NCBI RefSeq assembly: GCF_002288925.2
Contig: NW_022098001.1
Coordinates: 4,084,660-4,148,659, forward strand
DNA length: 64,000 nucleotides
DNA from: Delphinapterus leucas
Taxonomy: Eukaryota > Chordata > Mammalia > Artiodactyla > Monodontidae
Direction: 5' to 3'
Positions 35,191-46,475 of this stretch are shown piece by piece. Under the pieces are notes generated by a model. That model did no database searches. It had not been told where the DNA came from and saw nothing but the letters and a program-made list of their open reading frames with translations. The number at the start of each line of letters is the position of its first letter. The stretch's first letter is position 1. The translations under genes were made by a program, and so were the position numbers.

Positions 35191-35977
35191 GTTTTTCAAA
35201 AATCTCTCAGAATTCCACTTCCATCATGATAAAGTAAGTCATCACAGACCAACCCTGACACTGATGACAACTACAAATTCTGAACAAGACACCAAAAAAA
35301 ACCAAAACAAAAACAACCCCCCCCCCCGCCACTATCTAGTGATTCTAAAGAGGAAACCAAAGCAGGCAAGTAGGTGAGGGGAATCTAAATTTGAAGAAGT
35401 AACAGGCACAGAGGTGATTTTTTGAATTCTATGTAACTTTGCCCTAAAGATGGGCCACAGCCTGGGAGGATAAAACTCTGATAGATCACCATCTCTTTGA
35501 CCAGAGGAACTAAGGAAAGGACCTGGGAAATCACAGCCAACCTCCAGATTGTCAGGGGGGAATTCCAGAGAGGAGAGAGCAGAAGGAAGAGCTCCGCTAA
35601 TTCTGGGTATGAAGACTGAACTTGCATAGGATCTCCCCTAAAGCCCATATGCATGAGACAGAGTAAGAATTTAAAGTGAGACCAGCTAGTAAGACCATTT
35701 TTTTTCTCCTTTAAGTTGCTCAGGATCAGCCATGGAGTAGGCAGATAACTAGGCTGCAAGAGATTGCAGTCAATATGACGCGGTGAACATATGTACATGA
35801 AAGGTACGTGAGAGAGTGGAGACTAAGATGATTCCCAGGGTTTGCTTTGTGTGACCAGGTGAACAGTGCTGTGCAGGTGGCAGGAAGATTTCCTTTGGGG
35901 AAATGTTAGGTTTGTGATACCTATGAGATTGTCCAGTGGAGACTTCTAATACTGGTAGTTGAAAAAAAAAAGAAAAG
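35191..35977. other. No recognised feature
   Basis: Unassigned. Contains a C-run of about 11 at 35318-35328 following an A/C-rich stretch. Confidence 0.5.
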
Positions 35978-36045
35978 TATATATATATATGTGTGTGTGT
36001 GTGTGTGAGAGTGTGTGTGTGTGTGTGTGTATGTGTGTGTGTGTA
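35978..36045. repeat. Compound (AT)n(GT)n microsatellite
   Basis: ATATAT passing into GTGTGT, interrupted by GAGA and TATG. The interruptions imply an old array. Confidence 0.95.
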
Positions 36046-36344
36046 GCAAAAGAAAGATTATTAGAGGTATATATTTGAGAGCCACTAGAGTATAAGGTAT
36101 AATTGAAACTATGGAAAAACATAGAAATTTCCCAGGAAGAGTGACTTTTATTGGTGAGCATCCTTACTGAGGACCTAAAGAATGCATCATATTTACTCAC
36201 TTTTTCACCCAGGTACTGGTGTTATACGTACTGCATTAGGCACTAAATATACAACTGTAAACTCTTAGCCAAATGTAACTTACTCCTCCCAAATAAGTTT
36301 TAGAAATGTTTAATTAGCACAGATTTCTCTACTGCAGAATTGCT

Positions 36345-37462
36345 CAGTTCCTGTATTCATTTTTCATTGCTGTGTGACAAATTAATACAAACTTAACATT
36401 TTAAAACAATACTATACCTTTACTATCTCACGATTTCTGTATGTTAGAAATGCCGGGCTGCATTCTTATCCTGAGGATTGATTGGGGGAAGAATCCACTT
36501 CCAAGCTCACTCAGGTTGATGACAGAATTAATTTCCTTGCAGTTGTAGGACAGAGGGCCTGGCTTCTTCCTGGCTCTCAGGTGGAGGCCACCCTCAGCTT
36601 CTAGAGGCTACCAGAACTTCCTAGAGGTTGCCTTCCTAGTTCCTTGCCAAGTGGCTTTTCCAACATGGTCATTTACTTCTTCAAACCAGCAGGGAGTGTC
36701 TCTAGAGATTTACTCCAGGTGCTAGCAAGGTAGTGTCTTACATAGCATAACGTGATCATAGAAGTAACATGCTATTACCTTTGCCACATTCTATTGGTTC
36801 CAAGTGTTGAAGAGGAAGAAATTTTCCTCTACCCTTCTAGGTTCTTCTGGCTGGTCTAAGAATTAAGTTGACATGAGACAGATGACAGTAGAAAAACAAA
36901 AGTGTAATAACATGTATACACAGGAAAGACCCAGGAGAACTGAGTAACCTGTCAAAACGGTCAAAACTCTCATCTTAAATACCATCCTTAGCTAAAGACC
37001 AAAGAGAATATTGGCAGTAGTGATTTGGGACTTCAAAGGGGAGGACCGCAATTCACATGCAGATGGAGAGCAAAGGTTTAGTAAACAAATGTTTGCTGGG
37101 CCATGCAGAGACAATGGACACAAAGAGGAATTTTAACAAACAGACTTTGCTAGTTTCCTCCCTGTCCAACACCTGGTTCACACTATAGTTATTTGCGGTG
37201 ATAACTTCCCTCCTGGAGCAGGTCCCCTATCTACATTCTTTTAGGCAGTTAGGGGGAAGGTCAAAGTTTCTTCCTGAGTCTTTTGAGTCTTGATTGTTTT
37301 CAGCTTGAAATAATCCATGCGCCAAAGGGACATTTTGGGGTGGCAAATTTTGCTCCCCTACAGAAGCAAGCCAAAGGTCCCACACTCAATGGAAGAAGAA
37401 ATAAGGGCATGAACATCTGGAGACAGAGATCTTGAGAGAAGCTTAGAGCGTGCCCACCATAT
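36345..37462 (-). mobile_element. Ancient interspersed repeat of uncertain class, split by an LTR
   Basis: The left part, 36345-36804, has TTTTCATTGCTGTGTGACAAATTA and TATTGGTTCCAAG near 36791. The right part, 37363-37462, continues with GAAGCAAGCCAAAGGTCCCAC and AATAAGGGCATGAAC. Together they follow a common mammalian repeat that reads ATTGGTTxGAAGCAAGTCAxAGG without a break. I recognise the phrases but am not certain whether it is a MaLR-type LTR or another class. Strand assignment is tentative. Confidence 0.5.
36805..37362 (-). mobile_element. Solo LTR, probably ERVL-type, inserted in the older repeat
   Basis: On the minus strand it begins TGTAGGGGAGCAAAATTTGCC (at 37362) and ends ...TTCTTCCTCTTCAACA (36805), so it has the TG...CA ends of an LTR and is 558 bp long. 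The flanking host repeat resumes directly on the other side. A short imperfect duplication (CAAG / GAAG) is at the edges. Class by resemblance only; no internal retroviral genes are present. Confidence 0.6.
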
Positions 37463-37488
37463 TTCCTTAGGTTGGCATTGTGCGTATC

Positions 37489-37971
37489 TGTAGCCCAGAA
37501 GGACCTACAGGGGCTTTCCTGGGGCAGACCCCTCCCCCGTATTCTCTGCTTTAGCTCCTCTCTGAAGTACTCAGATAATAGTACTCATGCATATTTCCTG
37601 AGTTTTTCAGATGCTAAAAACTACCACCAAATGGAAGAAATTAACTACTTGGTGATCTTGAGCATGTAGTTCCCAGACCTATTGGCACCTAAGGATTGAT
37701 AATGTTAACACCTGTGACACTGTCCTGCTACCTCACCATCAACCAATCAGAGAATTTTGCACAAGCTGGTCACATACACTGTGACCCGCCCCCACTCACC
37801 TGGCCTCTAAAAATGCTTTGCTGAAACCCTTCTGAGAGTTCGGGGGTTTTGGGGCATGAGCCACCCACCTCCTTGCATGGTCCTGCAATAAACCTTTCTC
37901 TGCTCCAAACTGATGGTTTGGTTGGCTTGGCCTCACTGTGCATTGGGCACATGAGCTTGCGTTCCGTGACA
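37489..37971 (+). mobile_element. Solo LTR A, ERV class I-like
   Basis: 483 bp with TG...CA ends (TGTAGCCCAGAAGGAC ... GTTCCGTGACA) and an exact 4-bp target duplication, TATC, at 37485-37488 and 37972-37975. LTR signals are in the usual order: a CCAAT box in ATCAACCAATCAGAG (about 37740), a CTCTAAAAATGC TATA-like box (about 37804) and AATAAA at 37887-37892 followed by a short U5. A 4-bp duplication fits gammaretrovirus-like (class I) elements. The second copy of the family is at 40967. Confidence 0.88.
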
Positions 37972-38639
37972 TATCCACATACCTGGGAAATAAATGCTCC
38001 CAGCATGCTTTGTCACCCAACATTTTTGACTAGAAATACTGGTGTTACAAAAAACACGTTCTGGGAATACTAGCTGAGAAGGAAGTAAGCCCCATGTACA
38101 ACAAATACATTTGTATCCCTGTTCATCTTCACTAAAGGTCAAGCCATAACAAGTATCATTATAAAAATTTATTTGTCCAGCTGCTCAGTGGAATCATTGC
38201 TTCTTACCACTATAATTGAGTTTATTCCAGCCTTTTATGTTATTATTACATTAAGAATAAGAACTCCAGTTTCGTGAACTTGTGTCCCCACATTGTAATA
38301 CTTTTTCATGAAGAATATCTCATTATGAATTTTTGAGGCTTGTATCCCAAGAGGCCCCATTTTTCCTTGAGATTCTGCCCACAGTTCGCTCTAGAACTCA
38401 GGCAGACATCCTGGGCCACTCTAGGGAACACATACCCTGTTGTTCCCTACTTTACCAGAAACCTTTCTCCTTCCTCCCCAATAAGTCAATTTATGTTAAT
38501 AGACAGCACTAGGCCTCTGACTCAGCTTGGTTGACAGACCTACCCAGAGAGTTTAAATACTACTTTAGGCTCACCTAACACCCCCACTATTATATTCTAC
38601 CACCTTTGACACCTTTGACATCTTGACTGTGATCACCAT
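37972..38639. other. No recognised feature
   Basis: Unassigned sequence between LTRs. I see no gag, pol or env similarity in any frame. Confidence 0.45.
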
Positions 38640-39162
38640 CTCTTCTGTAGAGATTTCCATAGTATGTCAGAACAGAGACCAAGTGAAGAAGAGGCTGGAG
38701 GAATGTAAGAATGTCACCTGCCATATCAGTAAACAAAGGATGTTGTGGTCATCAAGCCATCAGCCACTGCAGCTGTCCAGGATGTTTACCCTGAGGAGAC
38801 TCAGGATGGAGAAAAACAGGATACTGGCTCTAGAGAGCTGAGGTGCCTATCAGAGGAATGACTGCAATGAGCCCAGACTCTTCCAATTTCCCAAACATAG
38901 AAAAGTGTGAAATTCATTAACTTGAGATATCTGGTTTTCTTTAATTAACAGTAACCTTTTAATGTTCCAACTACCTTTTGTTTTTGTTTTTTTGCAAAAA
39001 CAAACAAAAAACCTCCTATATATCCTGGCTACTCCCTTACCTCTTTGAAACAGTCCCTCAGAGTCATCTGAGAGGCTGTCTTCTGGGCTTAAGCCCTCAG
39101 CAAGTCCACTGGATAAAACATAATTCTCAACTTCTAGGTTGTGCATTTTTTTTCCATCAACA
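38640..39162 (+). mobile_element. LTR-like sequence, left boundary unknown
   Basis: The 3' half has an LTR layout: CCTATATATCC TATA-like box (39014), then CAGTCCCTCAGAGTCATCTG / GAGAGGCTGTCTTCTGGGC (an R-region-like hairpin), then GGATAAAACATAATTCTC (poly(A)-signal-like), then a T-run and TCAACA as a possible right end. The class I style of the R region is a resemblance only. I could not find a TG start with a matching target duplication. Confidence 0.45.
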
Positions 39163-40492
39163 ATACCTATTAAAAAATGTCCCAAGATCTAGACAGAAGA
39201 TTGATGGAGATAATAGCCTATGTGGGGTGGGGATGGCTAATTAGGAGAACTTTGATAAGCCGCTCTCATTTGAGGAAGCAGGAATTTTCAAACTATGTTC
39301 TGTGTAATCCTGGAGTTGAGGAAATTTCCTCTAGGTTGCTTCCAGGGACAATATGGAGATGGAACTAGAGCATCCCATCCACACAGGACCCAGAACAGCA
39401 TAAGATAATGTAAGATTTGAATGTTGTTCGTTGGTGTTAAAACAAAAATTGCACTGGACAAAGTTAAACAGCTAAGGATGACTTAATTCAAGATATTGCA
39501 ATAAGAGAGAGAGATTGAACTCAACTCCACTAAACCAAAAGGCAGGAGGGATTTTAAGCACTGGGGTGAGCTGGTGGAAAGCACTGGAGGACAACCTCTC
39601 TGGGAGGTTGATATTAGGATGTGTTGGGCACATTGAGTTATTCCTGAGTTTGCAAATTTTTTCTTCTGTGTTTAGGCCATCTGTGTTTTGTTATAGAGAC
39701 TGGGAGATAGGATGTTATCTCTGTTTATGTTTACATTTCAAAGAGATGGTTTCCAGGTCCTTAAGAAAGACATTCCTTGATTGTAAGACTGGTAAGAGAC
39801 TTTTAAAAAGATTTATGTCTTAAAGGGACAGAGAAAGAATTTGCAATGATAAGTTTTCTTAAAGTAAATGCTCTAAGAAAAGAGAGGTTAGGGCCTAGAG
39901 TCAGAAAAGCCTGTCTAAAGTTTACTCAAGCTAAAGCAAATGTCAAAACTGTTTTGTTCAATGGTAAATCAAGCCAGGGCCTTCAGGAAATAAAGGATCC
40001 AAATTAGAGGACCCTCTCCCCACATGCGCCCATAGGAAACAATCCATAAAATGAAGCAAGACAGCTTAATTTTTACTGGGATCTTCCCCTAAATCATGAT
40101 GCAGAACACTGAGAAAGTGGGCTAGAGCAATAGGCATCCCAATTTCCTTTAAACCCAAACCCCAAACTCCAGCTAGAAAAGGAGGAATTGATGAGAAGCA
40201 AATGCCCTTGAGCTGGCAAAATGACCTAGTATCCTAGCTCAGATACATAAGATAGAGAAGACAAAGAAGAGAGAACAACCACACGTCTGCATCCATTAAT
40301 GATCCTGCTCATGAGCAAACATGCTCTGAGCCAATTGCATTAAGAACTATTCTTCCTTAGGGGAGGCATGTAAGAGAGTGGAAGGAGAATAAAGGAAACT
40401 TTGAAGTATTTCATTAAATAAAATATTTCTGCAACCAAACACTAAAGATTAGAAAACCTGAGATTGAAAGACATTTCAGTTCAAACATATTA

Positions 40493-40496
<4 letters not shown>
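39163..40496. other. Unassigned; part may be another LTR in antisense
   Basis: 39425-39970 (from CAAAAATTGCACTGGACAAAG through GGGAGGTTGATATTAGG) has the feel of a mammalian LTR in reverse orientation, but no ends, duplications or signals could be fixed. The remainder is unassigned. Confidence 0.35.

Positions 40497-40524
<28 letters not shown>
40497..40524. repeat. (AT)n microsatellite
   Basis: About fourteen AT units. Confidence 0.96.
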
Positions 40525-40582
40525 CCTTCCATGTGCTTGAATTTTACACTGTTAAATTTTACTTAAAATAAATGGTGTATGG

Positions 40583-40900
40583 GGCTTCCCTGGTGGCACA
40601 GTGGTTGAGAATCTGCCTGCTAATGCAGGGGACACGGGTTCGAGCCCTGGTCTGGGAAGATCCCACATGCCGTGGAGCAACTAGGCCCGTGAGCCACAAC
40701 TACTGAGCCTGTGCGTCTGGAGCCTGTGCTCCGCAACAAGAGAAGCCACGACAGTGAGAGGCCCGTGCACCGTGATGAAGAGTGGTCCCCGCTTGCCACA
40801 ACTAGAGAAAGCCCTTGCACAGAAACGAGGACCCAGCACAACCAAGAATAAAAATAAATAAATTAAAAGAAGGCTCAACATTAAAAATAAATAAATAAAT
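40583..40900 (+). mobile_element. Long CHR-type SINE (318 bp) with 17-bp target duplication
   Basis: Head GGCTTCCCTGGTGGCACAG, B box GGTTCGAGCC, then the usual body followed by an extra 3' part (TGATGAAGAGTGGTCCCCGC ... GCACAGAAACGAGGACCC) not present in the shorter CHR copies here, and an AATA-rich tail. Exact target duplications AAATAAATGGTGTATGG lie at 40566-40582 and 40901-40917. The extended body matches the reverse-oriented copy at 62961 in general plan, so two SINE lengths coexist. Confidence 0.93.
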
Positions 40901-40966
40901 AAATAAATGGTGTATGGTTTGGACTCTGTGATTCACTGGAGTTTTGAGATTTTCCAGGAATGGAAA

Positions 40967-41426
40967 TGTAACCGAGTAGGACCCTATGGGGCCTTCCTGG
41001 GACAGACGCCTCCCCCATATCCTCTCTGAAGTACCTAGATAGTATTGGATGCTCATTTCCTGAGTTGTTTTACAGATACTAAAATCACCACCAAATGGAA
41101 GAAATTAACTACTTGATGATCATGAGCCCCCAGACCACTGGCGCCTAAGGACTGATAATGTTAACCGCCCTGTTATATCACCATCAACCAATCAGAGAAT
41201 TGTGCACGAGCTGATCACGTACCCTGCTAACCCCCTCCCTCACCTGGAATTTAAAAATGCTTTGCTGAAACACTTTCGGGAGTTCAGGATTTAGAGCACG
41301 AGCTACCCATCCTCCTTGTACTGGCGCCTTTACAATAAATGCTGCACTTCCCTTCACCACAACCCAGTGTCAGTAGACTGGCTTTACTGCACATCAGTGA
41401 GCAGGTGCAAGTTTGGTTTAGTAACA
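40967..41426 (+). mobile_element. Solo LTR B, same family as 37489-37971
   Basis: 460 bp from TGTAACCGAGTAGGACC to GGTTTAGTAACA, with an exact 4-bp target duplication GAAA at 40963-40966 and 41427-41430. It aligns to solo LTR A along its length, sharing CACCACCAAATGGAAGAAAT, ACCAATCAGAGAATT, ATGCTTTGCTGAAAC and AATAAA (41334-41339). It is shorter through small deletions, one near the CTGCTTTAGCTCC segment and another before the CCTGTTATATCACC segment. Different target duplications show the two LTRs are independent insertions. Confidence 0.88.
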
Positions 41427-42037
41427 GAAATAGATCAAAATCTTTACATAGTTTGAACAATCTGAAGAATAAGGAAATGTAAAAAGCTGTTTTGAGCCTT
41501 GAGAATTATATAGATGTGTAGCAACTGTTATAGTCTATCAAAAAATTGCATTGAAATTCTGAATTAATGGGAATGTTTAACTTTTTTTCTATCCTGATTT
41601 CCTCATTGAAACACTTGGCCATTCATGTCAAGACTGAATAGCAGCTGAGCATCTGAGCATAGTTTCCAGGATCTGTAGCAGCTGAATGAGATTGAGTTGT
41701 AATCATATTGGATGTGTGAGTCATCAATTTGAGGTCTGTCATGTTTACAGCAAAAGACCTTGGTTGAGACAAAACCAGAGACAGACATTGCAATAACAAT
41801 CAATTCTTGGATAATTTTATGGGTAAATTCAGCATGCTTTAACACAGAGGTTTCAAAACAGTCTTCAAATTGAATTTGGTGTAAAAGAAAAGGCTGAAGC
41901 ATTCAAATGTAGTTTTGGAACAAATGTTAATCTCCCAATGCCAAAAGATATTTTTGGCAAGATTTTCAGGCAAGATTATTTGGATATGCATTATTTTAAT
42001 TTGGTTGAGTATACTCTGAATAATCCCATCATACAAG
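41427..42037. other. No recognised feature
   Basis: Unassigned. Antisense frames of 70-100 codons here have no recognisable domain. Confidence 0.5.
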
Positions 42038-42240
42038 GCTGAGAGCACAGGTTATGAAGAAACCTGAGTTCTAATAGCAGCTTTTCCTGTACTAAAGTGG
42101 CCTAGGGCAAACTATTTAACCTCTCTGTGCCTCATTTTCCTCTAACATAAAATGGGAACACAGGGTTGTGTAAGAGAAATAAGCATGATTAACACAGTGT
42201 TAAGCAGAGAGAAAGTGCTAACTCAGTATTTATTATTATT
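42038..42240 (+). repeat. MIR SINE, nearly full length
   Basis: GCTGAGAGCACAGGTTATGAA, GGGCAAACTATTTAACCTC, TCTGTGCCTCATTTTCCTC, then TAAAATGGGAACACAGGG and CTCAGTATTTATTATTATT follow MIR from near its tRNA-related head to its 3' end. One of the better preserved MIRs in the window. Confidence 0.85.
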
Positions 42241-42377
42241 TACAGTTTGTACTTTCATGAACTCCACAAATTCATTACCAAAATGATTAATCTCATTTTT
42301 AAACCTTGTTTGATTTCAATCCTTACAAATTAAGCAAAATACGTTTTTTGTATTATTTTTAAAGTTTGTGAATGTAT

Positions 42378-42527
42378 GATTTTATTTATTTGTTTGTTTG
42401 TTTGTTTATTGGCTGTACCAAGCTGCTTGTGGGATCTTTGTTCCCCAACCAGGGAACCAGGGATTGAACCAAACCCCTTGGCAGTAAAAGCACCCAGTCC
42501 TAACCACTGGATTGCCAGGGAATTCCC
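42378..42527 (-). mobile_element. Older CHR/Bov-tA-like SINE, antisense
   Basis: Complement of the SINE head at the right end (GGATTGCCAGGGAATTCCC) and complement of the B box (GGGATTGAACC). The T-rich end is GTTTGTTTGTTTGTTTATT at the left. Short older subfamily of about 150 bp. Confidence 0.88.
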
Positions 42528-43762
42528 TACACTTATTTTATATTTTTAAAATGTGTCCACATTTTTTATATTCTGCTTGTCATTAATTAGCCATTTTAAC
42601 TATATTATCATTGTCAATTAACTATCATGGCCAATTGCCTAACTATAATAAAGTGATACACTATTTTGATTTGAATTCAAGTTTATACTTGAAAAATACA
42701 ATTTTCAATCTTCATTGAACTTTTCACAACTTTCAAGAATTTATTTTTTGACATAAAAGTAATTCCACATTAGTGGAATAACATCATGGTTTGGGGTTCA
42801 TAATGTAACTCTTTTTATCTACTTTTCTGCAAGAGTGTTTTCAACTTCAAATACATGTCTTGACACATTTCTTGATCTGTGACATGTTTGAAAGACAGAA
42901 AATTGAACAAAGTCGATTTCTTTGATTATTACTCAAGGAACTAGGTTGAATCATCGGGTTGCTTCCCAGTTCTCACTGATCTGTTTTCACAATTTAGCTT
43001 CATTACTTTATTTGAAGTAATTTCCTAGAATACCATGAACAACCATATTTCATATAAGCATAAAAATAACCGAAACCTAATGGAAAATAAACCTTTTCTC
43101 CCCCATTCTATAATAGAGTCTAATCCACCTTATATTTTTCTCCCTAATGATACTACTACCCCTTTGTGATAACCCATTGTTTTGCCTGATTCCTTAACTC
43201 ATTAAAGTAAAATTTATTCTAATCTTTTTTTTCCAGTTCTTTTGTTCTGCATCCCTCCCTGTACCAACCCACAACCTGGCATGAGTTGCAAAAGTCAATA
43301 GGTGACCTCCTTCAGGTCATTAACAGAAATAGGACATCAAATAGGAATGAGTCCAATACCAAATAAAATATTAGACTGCAACCTGAAATCAACAGCAGTA
43401 TAACACAACAGTAGAACTAGACAATACTTGGAGGTGGCTACCATGTTCTCAATCATTCCTGGTTTTGATGGGAATGGCGCTGCAACACAGGAGAAGACTC
43501 CTGCCCTTACGATAGTATTACATGGCTCTGTCCTTTCGACCATGCTGACCGACTCTAGAGTAGATACTTGATCCTAGTTGGGCTGGTAATATTCCCTTTC
43601 TAAACAGCTGGAAACTTAGGGTGAAGGGGCTCATGTACTGAAATCACTTAGAGTTGAGTCATGTCAACGTCAGAGCCCTGGAGAGAAAGCATGAACTCCT
43701 ACCCTACTACCTATCCTTTGAGTGAACTATTATGAGTATTATAATTATTGTTATCTATTTTC
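42528..43762. other. No recognised feature
   Basis: AT-rich unassigned sequence. Confidence 0.5.
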
Positions 43763-43925
43763 TAACATTTGTTGAGCACTAGTGTGTCAGAGGCTGTGCT
43801 AGGTGATCATTGAGCATTAGGTCATGTAATCCTTTCAACATGAGGAAACAGGTTTTGTGAGGTTAAATAAATGGTCACATGTCCCACAGCTAGTCAGTTA
43901 TAGAAACGCTGTACAAATCCAGAAC
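43763..43925 (+). repeat. MIR/L2-class remnant
   Basis: ACATTTGTTGAGCACTAGTGTG, AGGCTGTGCTAGGTGATC, CATGAGGAAACAGGTTTTGTGAGG and CCACAGCTAGTCAG follow the well-known ancient MIR/L2 3' consensus. Confidence 0.75.
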
Positions 43926-45275
43926 TTATTTCTTAACCATTGATTTGTTTTCCTTCAGCAAATGCTTATTAAACAACTTCCAAGTAGCAGGTAAACTTAA
44001 GAGAATGGAAACATGCGCACCAATATGCTTGACAATATTTTTTTAAATCTGAATTTTCACTCAAATCCACCCATTTCTAAAAGGTTATCACGTAGATATT
44101 TAGGAAAAGCATCAATGTTACTCATCTCATCTTTTGGTTTCTCTATGATTTGTCTGGAATCTAGAAATTTTTTAAAAAGTAAAAATTTTAAATACATCCC
44201 TACTTTATACTCAGCAAGAGCTAATTTCCAAAATTCTAAACCACGGGCATATTCAAAAAGAACACAAACCAATCTGGGAATAAAGTTTAGATGAAAGGTG
44301 GGAAATTAGATATAGATGTATAGAGCAATACCCTTCACAGAGAAGCAAGGCCCTTTGAAAATTGCTGCAGCCCATCTCAAGCTGAAAAGTAACAAAGAAA
44401 CTGCTATCTGGTAATATGTGATAGTCCCTATGCTGACTATCATTTCAATAGCTTGCATGAGTAATTTAAACATACATGCAATTAGCTGCAAAGTTAATGC
44501 ATCTCTTAAGGCCGACAGAAAGCTAAAATGAAAGCTTAGAGCTGTTTCCTTAGCATACTGGGACTTGAATGCAAAGAATACATGGATACAATGTGCTTTA
44601 GTTTTTGGTCACTGACATTCCCTAGCTGTTGGAACAAAATTGCTTGTGATGCTAGTAAGTGCAAATGATATCTGGTTACTGAGATAATTTTCATAGCTAT
44701 TTATGTTACCATTCCAGCTTCAGCAATGGTTCCTAATACTTGAAACATTTAGACAAGAAGATTATAAGCTTGCTTGAAAAGCATTAGAAAGTAATAGCAG
44801 AAAAAAATTAATGGTCTTTAAGCATTTGCTCATTCAGCAGTAGCCAAGCAATTAGAAAACCGACAAAGCCAGGCATGAGGCAGTTAGAGTTTATGTATGC
44901 ATATCTTTCAACATAGTTTGTACATTAAATTGTGTCTGCCACAACAATCATGCATGAGTCATACAATCTATGGTGAGAAGTTTAATGTAATTTAAACTCA
45001 TTTTTATAAAAGTAAGCTTACCATATACAGAATTTGTATATTCAAAGGTCAAAGCACAATACTGGGATTAGTCCTTTATGCCATTGAAAAAAATCATGGT
45101 ACAGATATTATTATCACCATTTGACAGACTGGACTCTTGAAACAAAATAAGACTACATGCTTTATCTCAAGATTCCTGACTCAATAAGTAAGAAAGGACC
45201 TAAATATTCAATATTTCATATTCCATATTGATTACTCCTCTTTGCTCACTTCTAAGTTTGGCACATATATTTAAA
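43926..45275. other. No recognised feature
   Basis: Unassigned. A weak MIR-like phrase (ATTATTATCACCATTTGACAG) occurs near 45107. Confidence 0.5.
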
Positions 45276-45288
45276 TAAAAGTTATACT

Positions 45289-45493
45289 TTTTTTTTTTTT
45301 GCGGTACATGGGCCTCTCACTGTTGTGGCCTCTCCCGTTGTGGAGCACAGGCTCCGGACGCGCAGGCTCAGCGGCCATGGCTCACAGGCTCAGCCGCTCC
45401 GCGGCATGTGGGATCCTCCCGGACCGGGGCACGAACCCGTGTCCCCCGCATCAGCAGGTGGACTCTCAACCACTGCGCCACCAGAGAAGCCCC
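45289..45493 (-). mobile_element. Young CHR-type SINE, antisense, nested at the tail of an older SINE
   Basis: T-run then GCGGTACATGGGCCTCTCAC at the left, and CCACCAGAGAAGCCCC at the right. Its own target duplication appears to be TATACTTTT (left) / TACACTTTT (right), that is, the tail junction of the older SINE that follows. Confidence 0.93.
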
Positions 45494-45498
45494 TACAC

Positions 45499-45652
45499 TT
45501 TTTTTTCATTTTATTTTTATTTATTTAGTTATTTGGCTGTTCCAGGTCTTTAGTTGCAGCATGCAGGATCTAGTTCCCTGACCAGGGATGGAACCCAGGC
45601 CCCCTGCATTGGGAGCATGGAGTCTTAACCACGGGACCACCAAGGAAATCCC
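45499..45652 (-). mobile_element. Older SINE, antisense, interrupted at its tail by the young SINE
   Basis: TTTTATTTATTTAGTTATTTGG, GACCAGGGATGGAACCC (complement of the B box) and CCACCAAGGAAATCCC mark an older tRNA-derived SINE. Its 13-bp target duplication TAAAAGTTATACT is found at 45276-45288, left of the young SINE, and at 45653-45665. The two SINEs therefore form one nested unit. Confidence 0.92.
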
Positions 45653-45665
45653 TAAAAGTTATACT

Positions 45666-46210
45666 ATTTTAAAGTTTATTAAAAAAAATTGAGAAAAGCA
45701 AAAAAGAAAGGAAGAAATTGTGGTAAAGGAAGGAAAAGGTTATAGGAAAAGAAAATGAAACGTCAAAAGGCAACAAAGACATTGGTATAAGGTCCTATAT
45801 TAAAGTTAAAAAAAAATTTTTTGCTTAGAGAGCAAGTAAATGATCAATAAATAATAGTATGCCCTCAGTAAGCATTGTCTGTTGGTAACAGAATTAAATG
45901 GGCTTAAAAACCAACCAACACTATCCCTTATATTTTCTATCACATAATATTTGACATTACATTTACTGATTTTATATCATAAAGAAATATAATAAAGATG
46001 GAAAATTCTGAATGCAGATAAAACATCTTAGCATTGCATTAACCAAGGAAGTTCAAAACAGTGACAAAACTCTTTATTAGAAAAAAAACCTATCCCAATA
46101 TGATCCAGCCATATTATCAAAGCATTCAGGGGAAGATACAAAGAAAGAAACATGATTTCCCCCTTTTCTCTGCACATTCTAGAATTAAATTACTGCCGAA
46201 TCTGGATGAA
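45666..46210. other. No recognised feature
   Basis: A/G-rich at the start (AAAGGAAGAAATTG... near 45705-45760), otherwise unassigned. Confidence 0.5.
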
Positions 46211-46475
46211 TTTCTAGCCCAGTAGTTCTCAGTGAGGTGGAGGGCAGGAGCTCAGGAAGACAAAAACAACAACAACAATAAAATAAACAGTACCATCCCT
46301 TCTCCAACTGAAATGTTTGGAGAATTATTAGAGTCATGTTGGTTGTCACGATGATTGAAACTTGCTACCTGAACTTATGTCCCGAAGGCAAGGGATCCTA
46401 TTCCTTTATAGGGGACATTCCTGTATGATGGAGAATCACTCACCCCAAATTCCATCACACCCCCATTAAGAGATA
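46211..46475. mobile_element. Possible hAT-type short element
   Basis: CAGTAGTTCTCAGTGAGG start, GTTTGGAGAATTATTAGAG and GTTGGTTGTCACGATGATTG resemble a common hAT MITE (CAGTGGTTCTCAA...TTGGTTGTCACAAC). It contains an inserted CAACAACAACAATAAAAT stretch. The right end is unclear. Confidence 0.4.

Noticed and set aside
37489..41426. A single provirus bounded by two LTRs
   Set aside because: The LTRs have different 4-bp target duplications (TATC and GAAA), each on both sides of its own LTR, and no retroviral reading frames lie between them.
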